DNA of 64,000 nt. It comes from Fusobacterium naviforme (GTDB taxonomy: Bacteria; Bacillota; Clostridia; Lachnospirales; Lachnospiraceae). The stretch lies in NCBI GenBank assembly GCA_003014445.1, contig PYGH01000011.1:1-64000 (forward strand), given 5' to 3'. Numbering within the stretch: position 1 is the first letter of the stretch; each line of letters begins with the position of its first letter. This document shows, piece after piece, positions 8,176 through 15,332 of this stretch. The notes below the pieces were generated by a model. The model worked only from the letters and a program-made list of their open reading frames with translations, was not told the DNA's origin and did not search any database. A program made the translations under genes and the position numbers.

Positions 8176-8564
8176 CGGTTCTTATTCCTATACATCTGCC
8201 CTCGTATCATGATCCGGATGCAGACTATGAAAGCGCCTAAAACGGCTACCATAATCATGAATATTCCATTACCAGTAGTCCACATGGTCCAGATCATCCC
8301 TATTACAGTAAGGGCAAGCACTATGTAATCGAACCATTGCAAGGCGACAAATTTTTGTGTTCCAGCCTTATAACCGGAATTTGTCAGATCCTTTTCCAAT
8401 GATGCGGGCATCTTTCTGGCGCCGGATCCTTCATCCGATATTCCTTCTATATGGAGAACCGCATTACAGTACGGGCATCTGGCTGTGGCCTTTCCGTCCG
8501 CAGGTTCGATACTCCCACCACAGTCAGGACAGCGCATAGATGTAATTTTGATTGCTTTTGACAT
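8166..8564 (-). CDS. Zinc-ribbon membrane protein
   Basis: This 132-residue protein has an N-terminal zinc ribbon (MRCPDCGG ... ARCPYCNAV) and two adjacent transmembrane helices (about 75-95 and 98-118: YIVLALTVIGMIW, GIFMIMVAVLGAFIVCI). The start at 8564 has AGGAGGTGGCGGT directly before the ATG. It is transcribed just upstream of the integrase, whose start it overlaps. The topology suggests a membrane-anchored sensor or regulator of the lysogen, but its role is unknown. Confidence 0.65.
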   Translation of the reverse strand: MSKAIKITSMRCPDCGGSIEPADGKATARCPYCNAVLHIEGISDEGSGARKMPASLEKDLTNSGYKAGTQKFVALQWFDYIVLALTVIGMIWTMWTTGNGIFMIMVAVLGAFIVCIRIMIRGQMYRNKNRWQ

Positions 8565-8709
8565 ACCGCCACCTCCTGCGAACAAGTCTTTTCATTTGAC
8601 TTTTTGATCAACTTAGGTTACTATAAGCGTAGATAACTCGTGAAGGATAAACGCTGGGTCCCAAAATGGGGTAGGGCTTCATGGCCTGAGCATTCCTATG
8701 TGCCTGGGG

Positions 8710-9678
8710 TTATCTTTTTCTTTTCCTTAAGCTTTCCACGAACCCGTCCGGGTTCTTTTTTATTTCGCCCACAATGAACTCGACAAACTGCTGTGAGTAG
8801 GTGTACTGCTCCTGGCGGCCTATCATGTGCTTATACGCATACTTCGGATCCTGTTTCACATCGTAGAAATCAATCACGAGGGTCAGAACATAAGAATTGA
8901 AGCCTTTCTCATAATCGATCCGGATCCCCTCCCGCATCATCTTTTCCTGTACGGCTGTAATCACCGTGTTGAAAGAATATCTGTGAGTGTCAGCGGGATC
9001 TTTCAGCTCTTTTACGATTTCAACCTTGGTGTCGGAGTCCTTTGAAATGGCAACTGTGAAATCCGCCTCGGAATGTTTCTTGGTAATATAAAGGTTCTGC
9101 CGCACATTGATGGCAAAATGGTCTGAATTGTAGGTTTCGTTCAGAACCGCAATTTCATTAGCCTGCTGGATCAGCTTCTCAGCCACCTCCGGTGAATACT
9201 TCAGGCGGATCTGCTCGTTATCCAGAGGTTCGTAATTTGCCGTGATTGTCAGGAAGTTCTGAGCAATGTGATCTGATATGTCCACGCCATGGAACCTCTT
9301 GATTTCATTGGCATAGTTCAGAACACATGCCTGGAATAAAGGAACGTACTTCTGCTCATAGTCTTCGGTAATATAGTGGGTGCTGATATTCCGGAGCTCG
9401 ATGATCTTTTCGAGATTCAGGCGAATGCGGGTATTCTTATCCGGATAAATCTTCCGGATGGCGACATCAATGCTTACCGTCCTGCCAGGGTTATCTTTGT
9501 AATAGATCGACATGCCCCGCCGCAGCATTTCCGCCTTCAGCATCAGTTCCCAGGCATTCACTATGAAGAAACTGAAGCCCTCCACGCGATATCTCAGCGT
9601 GGGCTTATTGTAGATCTCAAGGCCAAGCACAAAGGCCTCGATGCTTTTATCAAGAAGTCTTTCCTGTTCAGATATCAT
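8710..9678 (-). CDS. DUF3644 family protein with HEPN-type motif
   Basis: This 322-residue protein resembles DUF3644 proteins, which are found in prophages and defence-associated regions. The N-terminal helical part contains ELRNISTHYI, that is R-x4-H at about residues 96-101, the active-site pattern of HEPN ribonucleases. This suggests an RNA-cleaving, abortive-infection-like or superinfection-exclusion function (inference). The ATG at 9678 is preferred because AGGAGA sits 7 nt upstream. It is transcribed leftward with the integrase side, the orientation expected of genes expressed in the lysogen. The C-terminal half is beta-rich and unassigned. Confidence 0.7.
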   Translation of the reverse strand: MISEQERLLDKSIEAFVLGLEIYNKPTLRYRVEGFSFFIVNAWELMLKAEMLRRGMSIYYKDNPGRTVSIDVAIRKIYPDKNTRIRLNLEKIIELRNISTHYITEDYEQKYVPLFQACVLNYANEIKRFHGVDISDHIAQNFLTITANYEPLDNEQIRLKYSPEVAEKLIQQANEIAVLNETYNSDHFAINVRQNLYITKKHSEADFTVAISKDSDTKVEIVKELKDPADTHRYSFNTVITAVQEKMMREGIRIDYEKGFNSYVLTLVIDFYDVKQDPKYAYKHMIGRQEQYTYSQQFVEFIVGEIKKNPDGFVESLRKRKR

Positions 9679-9794
9679 GCACTGTCTCCTATATCGCTTC
9701 CCGTTAGATTCTAACAAACCGCTCCATAATCCACCCTTCTAAGGTATAATAGCCCTTACACTGTCGGCAGTAATTTGGGAAAGGAGAAAGCATT

Positions 9795-9941
9795 ATGGAC
9801 CGCAAAGCAATCCTGGAGCTTCTTGACATGCTGTCGACTGATGACTTATCAGCTCTCAGCTCTTTTTTGATTTCTTTGAAAGCAAAAACTGGATATACTG
9901 AAGAGTCTCCTCCGCCTCAGCATCATCAAGCTGAAGAATAG
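9795..9941 (+). CDS. Small hypothetical protein, 48 aa
   Basis: A short frame (MDRKAILELLDMLSTDD...) begins at an ATG with AAGGAG 8 nt upstream, and a -10-like TATAAT lies at 9745-9750. The product has one amphipathic helix and a Glu/Pro/His/Gln-rich tail. Its 3' end overlaps the 3' end of the leftward repressor gene by 86 bp on the opposite strand. Translation is plausible but unproven, and no family is recognised. Confidence 0.4.
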   Translation: MDRKAILELLDMLSTDDLSALSSFLISLKAKTGYTEESPPPQHHQAEE

Positions 9942-10242
9942 TATCTGCCAACACACCTTTGAGTCCACCTTCTTTTTTGAGGGTGGACATTTTGTCTTCT
10001 GCATCCAGCACTACCGGCTGATCTTCCATGATGGAGAAAAGCTGATGCAAATCCATGTGCATTCCATCAGCAACTTTCTTATAGATGTCGATAGTTGGGG
10101 TGATTGGAAGGCCAGTTTTCGGGTGCTTATTTTTCTCGAGCATAGAGACATAGCCATGAGAAAGTCCGCTGTCAGCAGCAAACTGTCTCTGTGAAATCCC
10201 GTGCTCCTCTCTGTACTTCAGCATCATTTCTCCAAGTGTCAT
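9856..10242 (-). CDS. CI-like XRE-family phage repressor
   Basis: This 128-residue DNA-binding protein has a helix-turn-helix in the first 60 residues (KYREEHGISQRQFAADSG, LSHGYVSMLEKN) and a helical C-terminal part (LQLDDAEAEETLQYIQFLL), probably for dimerisation. ATG 10242 is chosen for its GGGAGAGG site; the longer frame would include the promoter region. It is divergent from the Cro-like gene at 10422 across an operator region, the classic lysogeny switch. There is no LexA-type peptidase domain, so induction must work by another route. Confidence 0.8.
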   Translation of the reverse strand: MTLGEMMLKYREEHGISQRQFAADSGLSHGYVSMLEKNKHPKTGLPITPTIDIYKKVADGMHMDLHQLFSIMEDQPVVLDAEDKMSTLKKEGGLKGVLADTILQLDDAEAEETLQYIQFLLSKKSKKS

Positions 10243-10273
10243 GGCTTTTTCCTCTCCCTTAAATGTATTGTTT

Positions 10274-10302
10274 ATTATACAAATCCAAGAAGCGCAAGTC
10301 AA
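10274..10302 (-). promoter_or_regulatory. Repressor (leftward) promoter
   Basis: On the minus strand: TTGACT (10302-10297), 17-bp spacer, TATAAT (10279-10274), about 32 bp upstream of the repressor start codon. Confidence 0.75.
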
Positions 10303-10332
10303 TGGAATTGCAAAATAAATTAAACAAAAATT

Positions 10333-10394
10333 GCCCAATATGCTTGACATCGAGAAATGGATGTTGTACTATGCGAATGTCCAACATATTGGGC
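10333..10394 (+). promoter_or_regulatory. Rightward early promoter flanked by operator half-sites
   Basis: TTGACA (10344-10349), 17 bp, TACTAT (10367-10372) drives the Cro-like gene. It is bracketed by GCCCAATATG (10333-10342) and its exact inverted copy CATATTGGGC (10385-10394). A related copy, CCAACATATTAAGC, lies at 10618-10631 after the Cro-like gene. The repeated CCAACATATT element is the likely repressor/Cro operator. Confidence 0.7.
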
Positions 10395-10421
10395 GAGCAA
10401 ATAGACGAAAGGAGGAAATCA

Positions 10422-10613
10422 ATGAAATTTGCCATCAAAGAGGCTCGAGAAGCGAAGAAAATGTCGCAGGAAGAGCTGTCCGAGAAGAGCGGTGTCAGCA
10501 GAGCTATTATATCGGGACTCGAGGCGGGAAGTATCCAAAATACGACCACGAAGACCTTATATCGCCTGGCGCTCGCTCTTGATATCTCCGTGGACAAAAT
10601 TTTTTTGACCTAA
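10422..10613 (+). CDS. Cro-like XRE-family regulator
   Basis: A 63-residue protein consisting almost wholly of a helix-turn-helix (EAREAKKMSQEELSEKSGVS, RAIISGLEAGS, then LYRLALALDISVDKIF). The start has AAAGGAGG 7 nt upstream. It is the first gene of the rightward early operon and is divergent from the CI-like gene, so it probably competes for the shared operators to commit to lytic growth. Confidence 0.8.
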   Translation: MKFAIKEAREAKKMSQEELSEKSGVSRAIISGLEAGSIQNTTTKTLYRLALALDISVDKIFLT

Positions 10614-10617
10614 ATGA

Positions 10618-10631
10618 CCAACATATTAAGC
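10618..10631 (+). promoter_or_regulatory. Additional operator-like site
   Basis: CCAACATATTAAGC repeats the first ten bases of the operator at 10381 and lies between the Cro-like gene and the next regulator gene. This suggests regulation of the downstream early operon by the same protein. Confidence 0.45.
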
Positions 10632-10663
10632 GTATGAAAAGGAGCAGAGCAAATGAGAATTAA

Positions 10664-10957
10664 ATGTACACAGATGGAACTGGCATGGTCATCCGCGGGC
10701 TGACGTCGCCGTGGACATACCAGACGGACGTGGAATCAGCTGATGAGGAACAGGATGCATTCCTAAGTGGTTCCATTTACGACAGGATCGTAACGCTCTC
10801 AAAGGAGCGAGGAATCGCCATCACAGCGCTGGAGGCTTCCTGCGGAATCTCCAGGTCAGGCATCAGCAAATGGAAAACCCACAGCCCTACAGTGGTAAGC
10901 CTTCAGAAGGTCGCCAATGCGCTGGGTGTCTCCATTACTGAATTGCTACAGACATAA
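10664..10957 (+). CDS. XRE-family transcriptional regulator
   Basis: The C-terminal two thirds form a helix-turn-helix domain (YDRIVTLSKERGIAITALEASCGISR, SGISKWKTHSP, VANALGVSITELLQ). The start is uncertain. The best ribosome-binding site (AAAAGGAG) serves an overlapping 16-codon frame at 10653-10703 (MRIKCTQMELAWSSAG), whereas the regulator could start at ATG 10664 or 10685 without a good site. Translational coupling through the short frame is a possible explanation. The protein resembles antirepressor-side regulators in Clostridial phages. Confidence 0.65.
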   Translation: MYTDGTGMVIRGLTSPWTYQTDVESADEEQDAFLSGSIYDRIVTLSKERGIAITALEASCGISRSGISKWKTHSPTVVSLQKVANALGVSITELLQT

Positions 10958-11014
10958 GAACCAACGGCCAGTCAGTAACTGATAGGCCATCAACCACGAA
11001 AGGAGCAAACGACG

Positions 11015-11260
11015 ATGACATACACCTTTTTTGACCTGTTGAAGGATGACTTCGAAAGGGAAGTTGCCTCAACGAACTACAACGAGCATGAGGTACTGCT
11101 GGCCAATAACCTGACGGCCTACGGCAAGGCCCTGGCCTATGCAGAGATCCTCCAGTCCATCGGCCATACCGTCGACTGGGAAGTTAAGAACATTGAGGGC
11201 CTCTATAAGTTCACAATGGCCTGCGTGGATGGCGAAAGCGTCCTGGAAGGAGGCCTGTGA
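11015..11260 (+). CDS. Hypothetical early protein, 81 aa
   Basis: This acidic early protein begins MTYTFFDLLKDDFERE and has no recognised domain. It has a strong ribosome-binding site (GAAAGGAGC), and its leader contains a hairpin plus the sequence ATCAACCA that recurs twice more near 13100-13400. Its TGA overlaps the next ATG, which indicates translational coupling. Confidence 0.6.
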   Translation: MTYTFFDLLKDDFEREVASTNYNEHEVLLANNLTAYGKALAYAEILQSIGHTVDWEVKNIEGLYKFTMACVDGESVLEGGL

Positions 11261-11949
11261 TGATCGATGAGAGAGACAGAGACAGATTCTATAGGAACAT
11301 CCTGAGCGCAACCTTTCCGAGGCTGATGCCTGCGGACAGACAGAAGCCCGGGTGCATCACTGATAAATTTCTCGATCTGATCGTTGAATACGGTATGCCT
11401 CTGAAGCAGGTCGAACCGCAGATCGGGAATACATTTACCGGATGGGCGAGCCTTACAGAAAGCTTCGCGGATGAGTACAAAATCCCGATCAACATAATCC
11501 GGAGGGAATCCGGGAAAAACCTTACGGCAAACACCAAGGCGCAGTCATTTCTGCAGGTCGCAGAGCAGATGGGCTGCCAGATGCCCCCAGAGGCTGTATC
11601 GGAATTACAGGAAGCCATGGTCCCTCCGTACCTAATCCTGAGGATCGAAGGTGACGAATACGGAGCTGCCGCCGTTCTGGACGGAGTCCTGATGGAGATG
11701 CTCGCACTCGAGTACAGAAGCGACCTGTATGTTTTGTTCTCCAGTATCTGGGAAGCAATGGTGATGCCGGTCAATGCAGGAATGCCGGCGGACGAAATCA
11801 GAAACATGCACGAGCTCATCCAGAAAAGTGAAGTCGAAGAAAACGAACGCCTGTCAGATAACGTCTACCTTTACAGCAGAGAGTCCCACACGATTTCAAT
11901 CATAGGAGGTGATCCGCATGACCCAGACAATCGCTATCAATACCGATGA
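11260..11949 (+). CDS. Hypothetical early protein, about 229 aa
   Basis: The protein is rich in acidic residues and begins MIDERDRDRFYRNIL. No catalytic motif is evident. The central part (about 115-165) alternates beta and helix (YLILRIEGDEYGAAAVLDGVL, LALEYRSDLYVLF), and no transmembrane segment is obvious. The TGATG overlap with the previous gene fixes the start. It is a typical unannotated phage early gene. Confidence 0.6.
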   Translation: MIDERDRDRFYRNILSATFPRLMPADRQKPGCITDKFLDLIVEYGMPLKQVEPQIGNTFTGWASLTESFADEYKIPINIIRRESGKNLTANTKAQSFLQVAEQMGCQMPPEAVSELQEAMVPPYLILRIEGDEYGAAAVLDGVLMEMLALEYRSDLYVLFSSIWEAMVMPVNAGMPADEIRNMHELIQKSEVEENERLSDNVYLYSRESHTISIIGGDPHDPDNRYQYR

Positions 11950-12106
11950 GATTCCTGCAGAGGTAGCCGAATCTCTGTTCCGTAATCTGCACCGGACGAT
12001 CAAAGCCATGCGAGAGGACCCGAGATATAAGGACACATACCAGAAATATCTGAAGGAGGAATTGGAAAAATGTCACGAAAGACCTACTACCGCATCGCCG
12101 TTCTGA
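11918..12106 (+). CDS. Small hypothetical protein, 62 aa
   Basis: It starts at an ATG with a nearly consensus site (AGGAGGTGATCCGC) and overlaps the previous gene's end by 32 bp in another frame. It is a helical, charged protein (IPAEVAESLFRNLHRTIKAMRED) with no known family. It overlaps the following membrane-protein gene, forming a tightly packed early cluster. Confidence 0.55.
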   Translation: MTQTIAINTDEIPAEVAESLFRNLHRTIKAMREDPRYKDTYQKYLKEELEKCHERPTTASPF

Positions 12107-12324
12107 TCCATCTGATTGGAAATATCCTGGCCTTCTCCGGTGAATGCGCCCTTCTGTTCGTTGCCTGCTGCCTTGATTCCGAAGGGCACGAAGCCTTCAT
12201 GTTCTTCATACGGATCACGGCAGCGGGAGCTCTGATGGTTGCGGTCGGCGCCCTCCTGGCCAGGATCGGCACCGGCATGAAGCTGAACGGAAGGATGCAG
12301 ATCTATGTCACAAGACGGTACTAA
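12070..12324 (+). CDS. Small membrane protein with two transmembrane helices
   Basis: An 84-residue protein with two predicted membrane helices (about 8-32, IAVLIHLIGNILAFSGECALLFVACC, and 44-66, FFIRITAAGALMVAVGALLA) and a basic C-terminus. It overlaps both neighbours. Function is unknown; superinfection exclusion is one possible role for early membrane proteins but cannot be shown here. Confidence 0.55.
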   Translation: MSRKTYYRIAVLIHLIGNILAFSGECALLFVACCLDSEGHEAFMFFIRITAAGALMVAVGALLARIGTGMKLNGRMQIYVTRRY

Positions 12325-12502
12325 GACCTGCGTAATGTGCGGCGAGAGCTTCAGCCAGGAAGAAATTGATGAGTGGCGGGAGTCCGGCGAACTGTTTTCC
12401 AGCAATCCGCTGTTTGTCTGCCCGGACTGCCTCGACCGCTTCACACGGCAGGATCTGGAGGACCAGTTCCTTGGTCTGATGGGGGAACAGTTATGGAGAT
12501 AA
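12305..12502 (+). CDS. Small zinc-ribbon protein, 65 aa
   Basis: CVMCGESF and VCPDCLDRF form two Cys-x2-Cys knuckles about 30 residues apart, the pattern of a small zinc ribbon. The acidic helix EEIDEWRESGELF lies between them. It overlaps the preceding gene by 20 bp and the next by 10 bp. It probably binds nucleic acid or protein; no family is assigned. Confidence 0.6.
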   Translation: MSQDGTKTCVMCGESFSQEEIDEWRESGELFSSNPLFVCPDCLDRFTRQDLEDQFLGLMGEQLWR

Positions 12503-12675
12503 CAAAGCATTGCCACGGGTGCCGGTGTGCCGCCTGCAGGTGGCAGGGAACGGATAACTGCCGTTACGACACGGAATCAAGGTGCTGGCATTGTGACGGC
12601 AAAAAGGAAAATGTTTCCTTTTGGGCCACCCGATCCTGGGAATGTAATGGATACGAGCGAAAGGAGCAGAAATGA
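12493..12675 (+). CDS. Cysteine-rich small protein, 60 aa
   Basis: This short protein has eight cysteines (CHGCRCAACRWQGTDNC, CWHCDGKK, WECNGYE), likely one or two metal sites. ATG 12493 overlaps the end of the previous gene; the longer frame from 12373 is out of context. Its function is unknown. Confidence 0.5.
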   Translation: MEITKHCHGCRCAACRWQGTDNCRYDTESRCWHCDGKKENVSFWATRSWECNGYERKEQK

Positions 12676-13055
12676 AAGGAATCGTGATCACTACCAAAAA
12701 TGATATGTACGTGGCTAACTTTAGGAACTTCCCTCAGATAGCCGAGAAGATGGGCTGGGAGCTAACAGAGCACGTGAAGCCGTTGGGTTTCGGATCAACG
12801 CCTTACTGCATGCTGATCGATGAGGAAGGACGACTGAAGAAAAAACCTGAACTCAACAACCTCGGAAGCCTGCTCTACGGATTTTTGGTTCACAAGACGC
12901 CGATTGTCGGCGACATCGTCATCATGAAGGATGTCCTGACACTGGACGGGCCGGACATCGGTGGTCTGGACGATGAAGAGGTTACGGAGATCTCAGACGT
13001 GATCACCCACATATGGAACGTGACCGTTAAAGAACCTGTCGACCACACAAAATAA
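12672..13055 (+). CDS. DUF3846-like phage protein
   Basis: The 127-residue protein resembles DUF3846: a short beta start, PYCMLIDEEGRLKKKPELNN, then a LYG/PIVGDIVIM block and an acidic C-terminus (LDDEEVTEISDVI). Proteins of this type are common in Gram-positive phage and conjugative-element early regions, but their biochemical role is not established. The ATGA overlap with the previous gene indicates coupling. Confidence 0.6.
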   Translation: MKGIVITTKNDMYVANFRNFPQIAEKMGWELTEHVKPLGFGSTPYCMLIDEEGRLKKKPELNNLGSLLYGFLVHKTPIVGDIVIMKDVLTLDGPDIGGLDDEEVTEISDVITHIWNVTVKEPVDHTK

Positions 13056-13426
13056 AAGGCCTGTCGTGGAGCAAACACGGCAAGCCCGGGCGCCTCATAG
13101 AGGCCATCAACCATAAGTATTCTATCCCCTCAAAAGGCAGCTTGTCAACTGCGGAGGGCGAAGAAGCCCATGAGGTGCTCTGCTCTCATCTTCAGGGGCC
13201 ACCTCCCGCCTCAGCAAAGCCGGTAAGATCCCGGCTCCGCATAAGCCCATGCAGTTTCTCATAAGGCTGCAGGGCTGCAGGTACTTATCTGCCAAAGGTA
13301 GCCGTCAAGCATCGGGGATGCGGGTGAGTTTATTCACCAGAGGCCGGTTCGAGTCCGGCGGCGGCAATCAGACGCTTGGGCGCCTGAGACTATCAACCAA
13401 GGATCATAAGAAAGGAGCAAACTACT
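13056..13426 (+). other. Structured noncoding gap between early genes
   Basis: About 370 bp hold no convincing gene. The DNA is rich in short inverted repeats (GCCTCATAGAGGC at 13091, GCCGGTAAGATCCCGGC at 13217, CTGCAGGGCTGCAG near 13267) and the repeated string AAGCCCATG. It includes the tRNA-like element at 13302-13372. Two copies of GGGCGCCT followed by (C)ATCAACCA lie near 13087 and 13377, the second leading straight into the ribosome-binding site of the next gene. Confidence 0.45.
13302..13372 (+). ncRNA. Possible degenerate tRNA-like structure
   Basis: A canonical T-arm (GCCGG-TTCGAGT-CCGGC) is followed by GGCGGC, which can pair with GCCGTC about 60 nt upstream (one G-U), as an acceptor stem would. 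Between them GGTGA/TCACC forms an anticodon-like stem, but with a 6-nt loop, and the D-arm would have only a 3-4-nt loop. It is therefore not a normal tRNA. It may be a tRNA relic, a tRNA mimic, or a leader structure for the next gene. Confidence 0.3.
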
Positions 13427-14368
13427 ATGATCAGAAATCCCAACGAAATCCAGGATGGCCAGAAGAAGATCAGGATGCTGATTGCCGGATATCCCGGCAT
13501 CGGTAAGAGCACTCTCGCGCTGTCCGCACCGAGGCCGCTTCACATTGACGTTGACTTCGGCATTGACCGTATCGAGCCCCGGTATCGTGCGCCGTACATC
13601 CAGCCGGCAAGCTATCAGGAGATCCTTGATGACCTGATCCCGCAGAACCTGGAGAACTTCGACACCCTGGTATTCGACACGGGCGGGAAGCTCATCACCC
13701 TCATGAGCCTGTGGGCCATAAAGAAGGATCCAAAGCTGGGCCAGAGGGACGGAAGCCTGTCTCTGAAAGGCTACGGCTTCGTAGGCCGTGAGTTTGTCCG
13801 ACTGATGGACTACTGCTTCTATGAGCTGAAGAAGAACATCGTAATTATCTTCCACGCCATCGAGGATAAGGATGGCGATAACATCCGCCTCCGGATCAAG
13901 GTCGAAGGCCAGACCAAGAACAACGTTTGGGAGCCTATGGACCTGGGCGGATTTGTGGAAATGATGGGCAATGACCGCACGATCGGCTTCTCCAACTGCG
14001 AACGGTATTTCGCCAAAGGTACCCGCGGCATCCATGGCGTGTACAAGATCGCGGCTCTCACCCCGGAAAGCAAGAACGATTTCCTGACCCAGCTGTTCGC
14101 TCAGTACAATGCGATTTCCGAGGAAGAGGCTATCCGGGCACAAGAGGAAAAGGATCTGTATGAGGATGCCATGAGGGAAGGCAAGGATCTCCTGGCCACC
14201 GCCGTCGATGCGGACAGCTTCAACGCCATGGCAGCGGCCTTCGGCGCGATCCAGCATTCCCTTACATCCAAGGCGGAGCTGACGGCCCTCTGGAAGGCGA
14301 AGGTGAAGGAGCTGAACCTGTCCTACGACCGGAGCACGAAGCTCTACAAGGCGAAGGAGGCGAAGTAA
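13427..14368 (+). CDS. Sak4-like AAA ATPase (recombination mediator)
   Basis: This 313-residue protein has a Walker A motif at about 20-30 (IAGYPGIGKSTLAL), a Walker B-like FDTLVFDTGGK near 85, and a RecA-like core, matching phage AAA_24/Sak4-type ATPases that help single-strand annealing. The C-terminal 90 residues are helical and charged. The neighbours are a RecB-like nuclease and SSB, which together form a recombination/replication module. The start follows AAAGGAGC. Confidence 0.8.
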   Translation: MIRNPNEIQDGQKKIRMLIAGYPGIGKSTLALSAPRPLHIDVDFGIDRIEPRYRAPYIQPASYQEILDDLIPQNLENFDTLVFDTGGKLITLMSLWAIKKDPKLGQRDGSLSLKGYGFVGREFVRLMDYCFYELKKNIVIIFHAIEDKDGDNIRLRIKVEGQTKNNVWEPMDLGGFVEMMGNDRTIGFSNCERYFAKGTRGIHGVYKIAALTPESKNDFLTQLFAQYNAISEEEAIRAQEEKDLYEDAMREGKDLLATAVDADSFNAMAAAFGAIQHSLTSKAELTALWKAKVKELNLSYDRSTKLYKAKEAK

Positions 14369-14658
14369 TGGCCACCTACTATTTCACCTATGGTCTGGGT
14401 GAGGACACGAAGCAGGCCTACCAGGGCGGCGGATGGACTGAGGTAGAAGCTGAGAACGCCGAACAGGCGGTGGCACTATACAAAGTTTTCCATCCAATGA
14501 CATCTGAAGGCCTGTTACCATGCTGCGGAGTGGCCTACACCTACGACCAGATGGCACGCGAATATCCGTTCTGTATGGGGCGCACGAGCATGCTGAAAAA
14601 CGGAAACGGAGGAAAGTTCTGCCGCGACAGGATCAGCGCAAAGCGGGAGGTGCTCTGA
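14368..14658 (+). CDS. Hypothetical protein, 96 aa
   Basis: It is a small protein with an N-terminal beta start (MATYYFTYGLGED) and a helix containing the EVEAENAEQAVALYK pattern, a shape seen in many short phage proteins. Two cysteines (LLPCCGVAY) are present, with a later CRDR. Its ATG overlaps the ATPase stop, and its TGA overlaps the start of the nuclease gene. It has no recognised family. Confidence 0.55.
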   Translation: MATYYFTYGLGEDTKQAYQGGGWTEVEAENAEQAVALYKVFHPMTSEGLLPCCGVAYTYDQMAREYPFCMGRTSMLKNGNGGKFCRDRISAKREVL

Positions 14659-15332
14659 TGGCCAGATACATGATCACACACAGTCTCCTCTCATCGTGGC
14701 TCTACTCCATGAAGGAAAACCCTTACGAGGATGCCGAGAGCACGGCCGATCCGATGGCCGACTTCCTCCGGGTACTCCGGAGAGAGCCGACACCTACCAC
14801 GGACGCCATGCAGAAGGGAATCGACTTCGAGGATCTGATCACAGCAATCATCAATGGCATTCCGATGGCCAGAAGCCATGATTACAACTACAGCACCAAG
14901 GTGACTGAGGAAAGAATGGTCCCGACGCAGGAACATAAATGGTATCCGGCAGCAGTACAGGCCCTTCGGTATGTGAACGGAGGCCTCCTGCAGGTACCGG
15001 AATCCAAGACCGTTGAGATCGACGGCGTGGAGATATTCCTGTATGGCAGGCTCGATGCGCTCCGTGCCGGAAAGATCTACGACATAAAGTTCTCCGGATC
15101 CTACGACAGGGGAAAATACTTCGACAGCACACAGCATCCGATGTACCTGAAACTGGTACCCGAGGCAGAAAGTTTTGTCTACATCGTCAGTAACGGCACC
15201 GATGTATGGACGGAGGAATACCGGAGGGAAGAAATCCAGATCCCGATCACCGTGACTGCGAACGACTTCCTCTGTTGGCTCCGGTCCATGGATCTGATGG
15301 ATCTGTACAAGGAGAAGTGGTTGGCATTATGA
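14658..15332 (+). CDS. PD-(D/E)XK family exonuclease
   Basis: This 224-residue protein has the core of a RecB/Cas4-like nuclease: MQKGIDFEDLI (helix with Glu), then GRLDALRAGKIYDIKFSG, where the Asp of GRLD and the D-x-K of YDIK match motifs II and III. It probably processes DNA ends for annealing with the neighbouring ATPase and SSB. The TGATG overlap with the previous stop decides the start; the longer frame at 14520 is out of phase with that gene. Confidence 0.75.
   Translation: MARYMITHSLLSSWLYSMKENPYEDAESTADPMADFLRVLRREPTPTTDAMQKGIDFEDLITAIINGIPMARSHDYNYSTKVTEERMVPTQEHKWYPAAVQALRYVNGGLLQVPESKTVEIDGVEIFLYGRLDALRAGKIYDIKFSGSYDRGKYFDSTQHPMYLKLVPEAESFVYIVSNGTDVWTEEYRREEIQIPITVTANDFLCWLRSMDLMDLYKEKWLAL

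Noticed and set aside
13302-13372. Functional tRNA gene
   Set aside because: The T-arm is good, but the D-arm loop and the anticodon loop have wrong sizes, so it is listed only as a tRNA-like structure.
13334-14257. 307-codon open frame on the minus strand
   Set aside because: It lies opposite the Sak4-like ATPase gene, which has clear motifs and a ribosome-binding site; the minus frame has neither.
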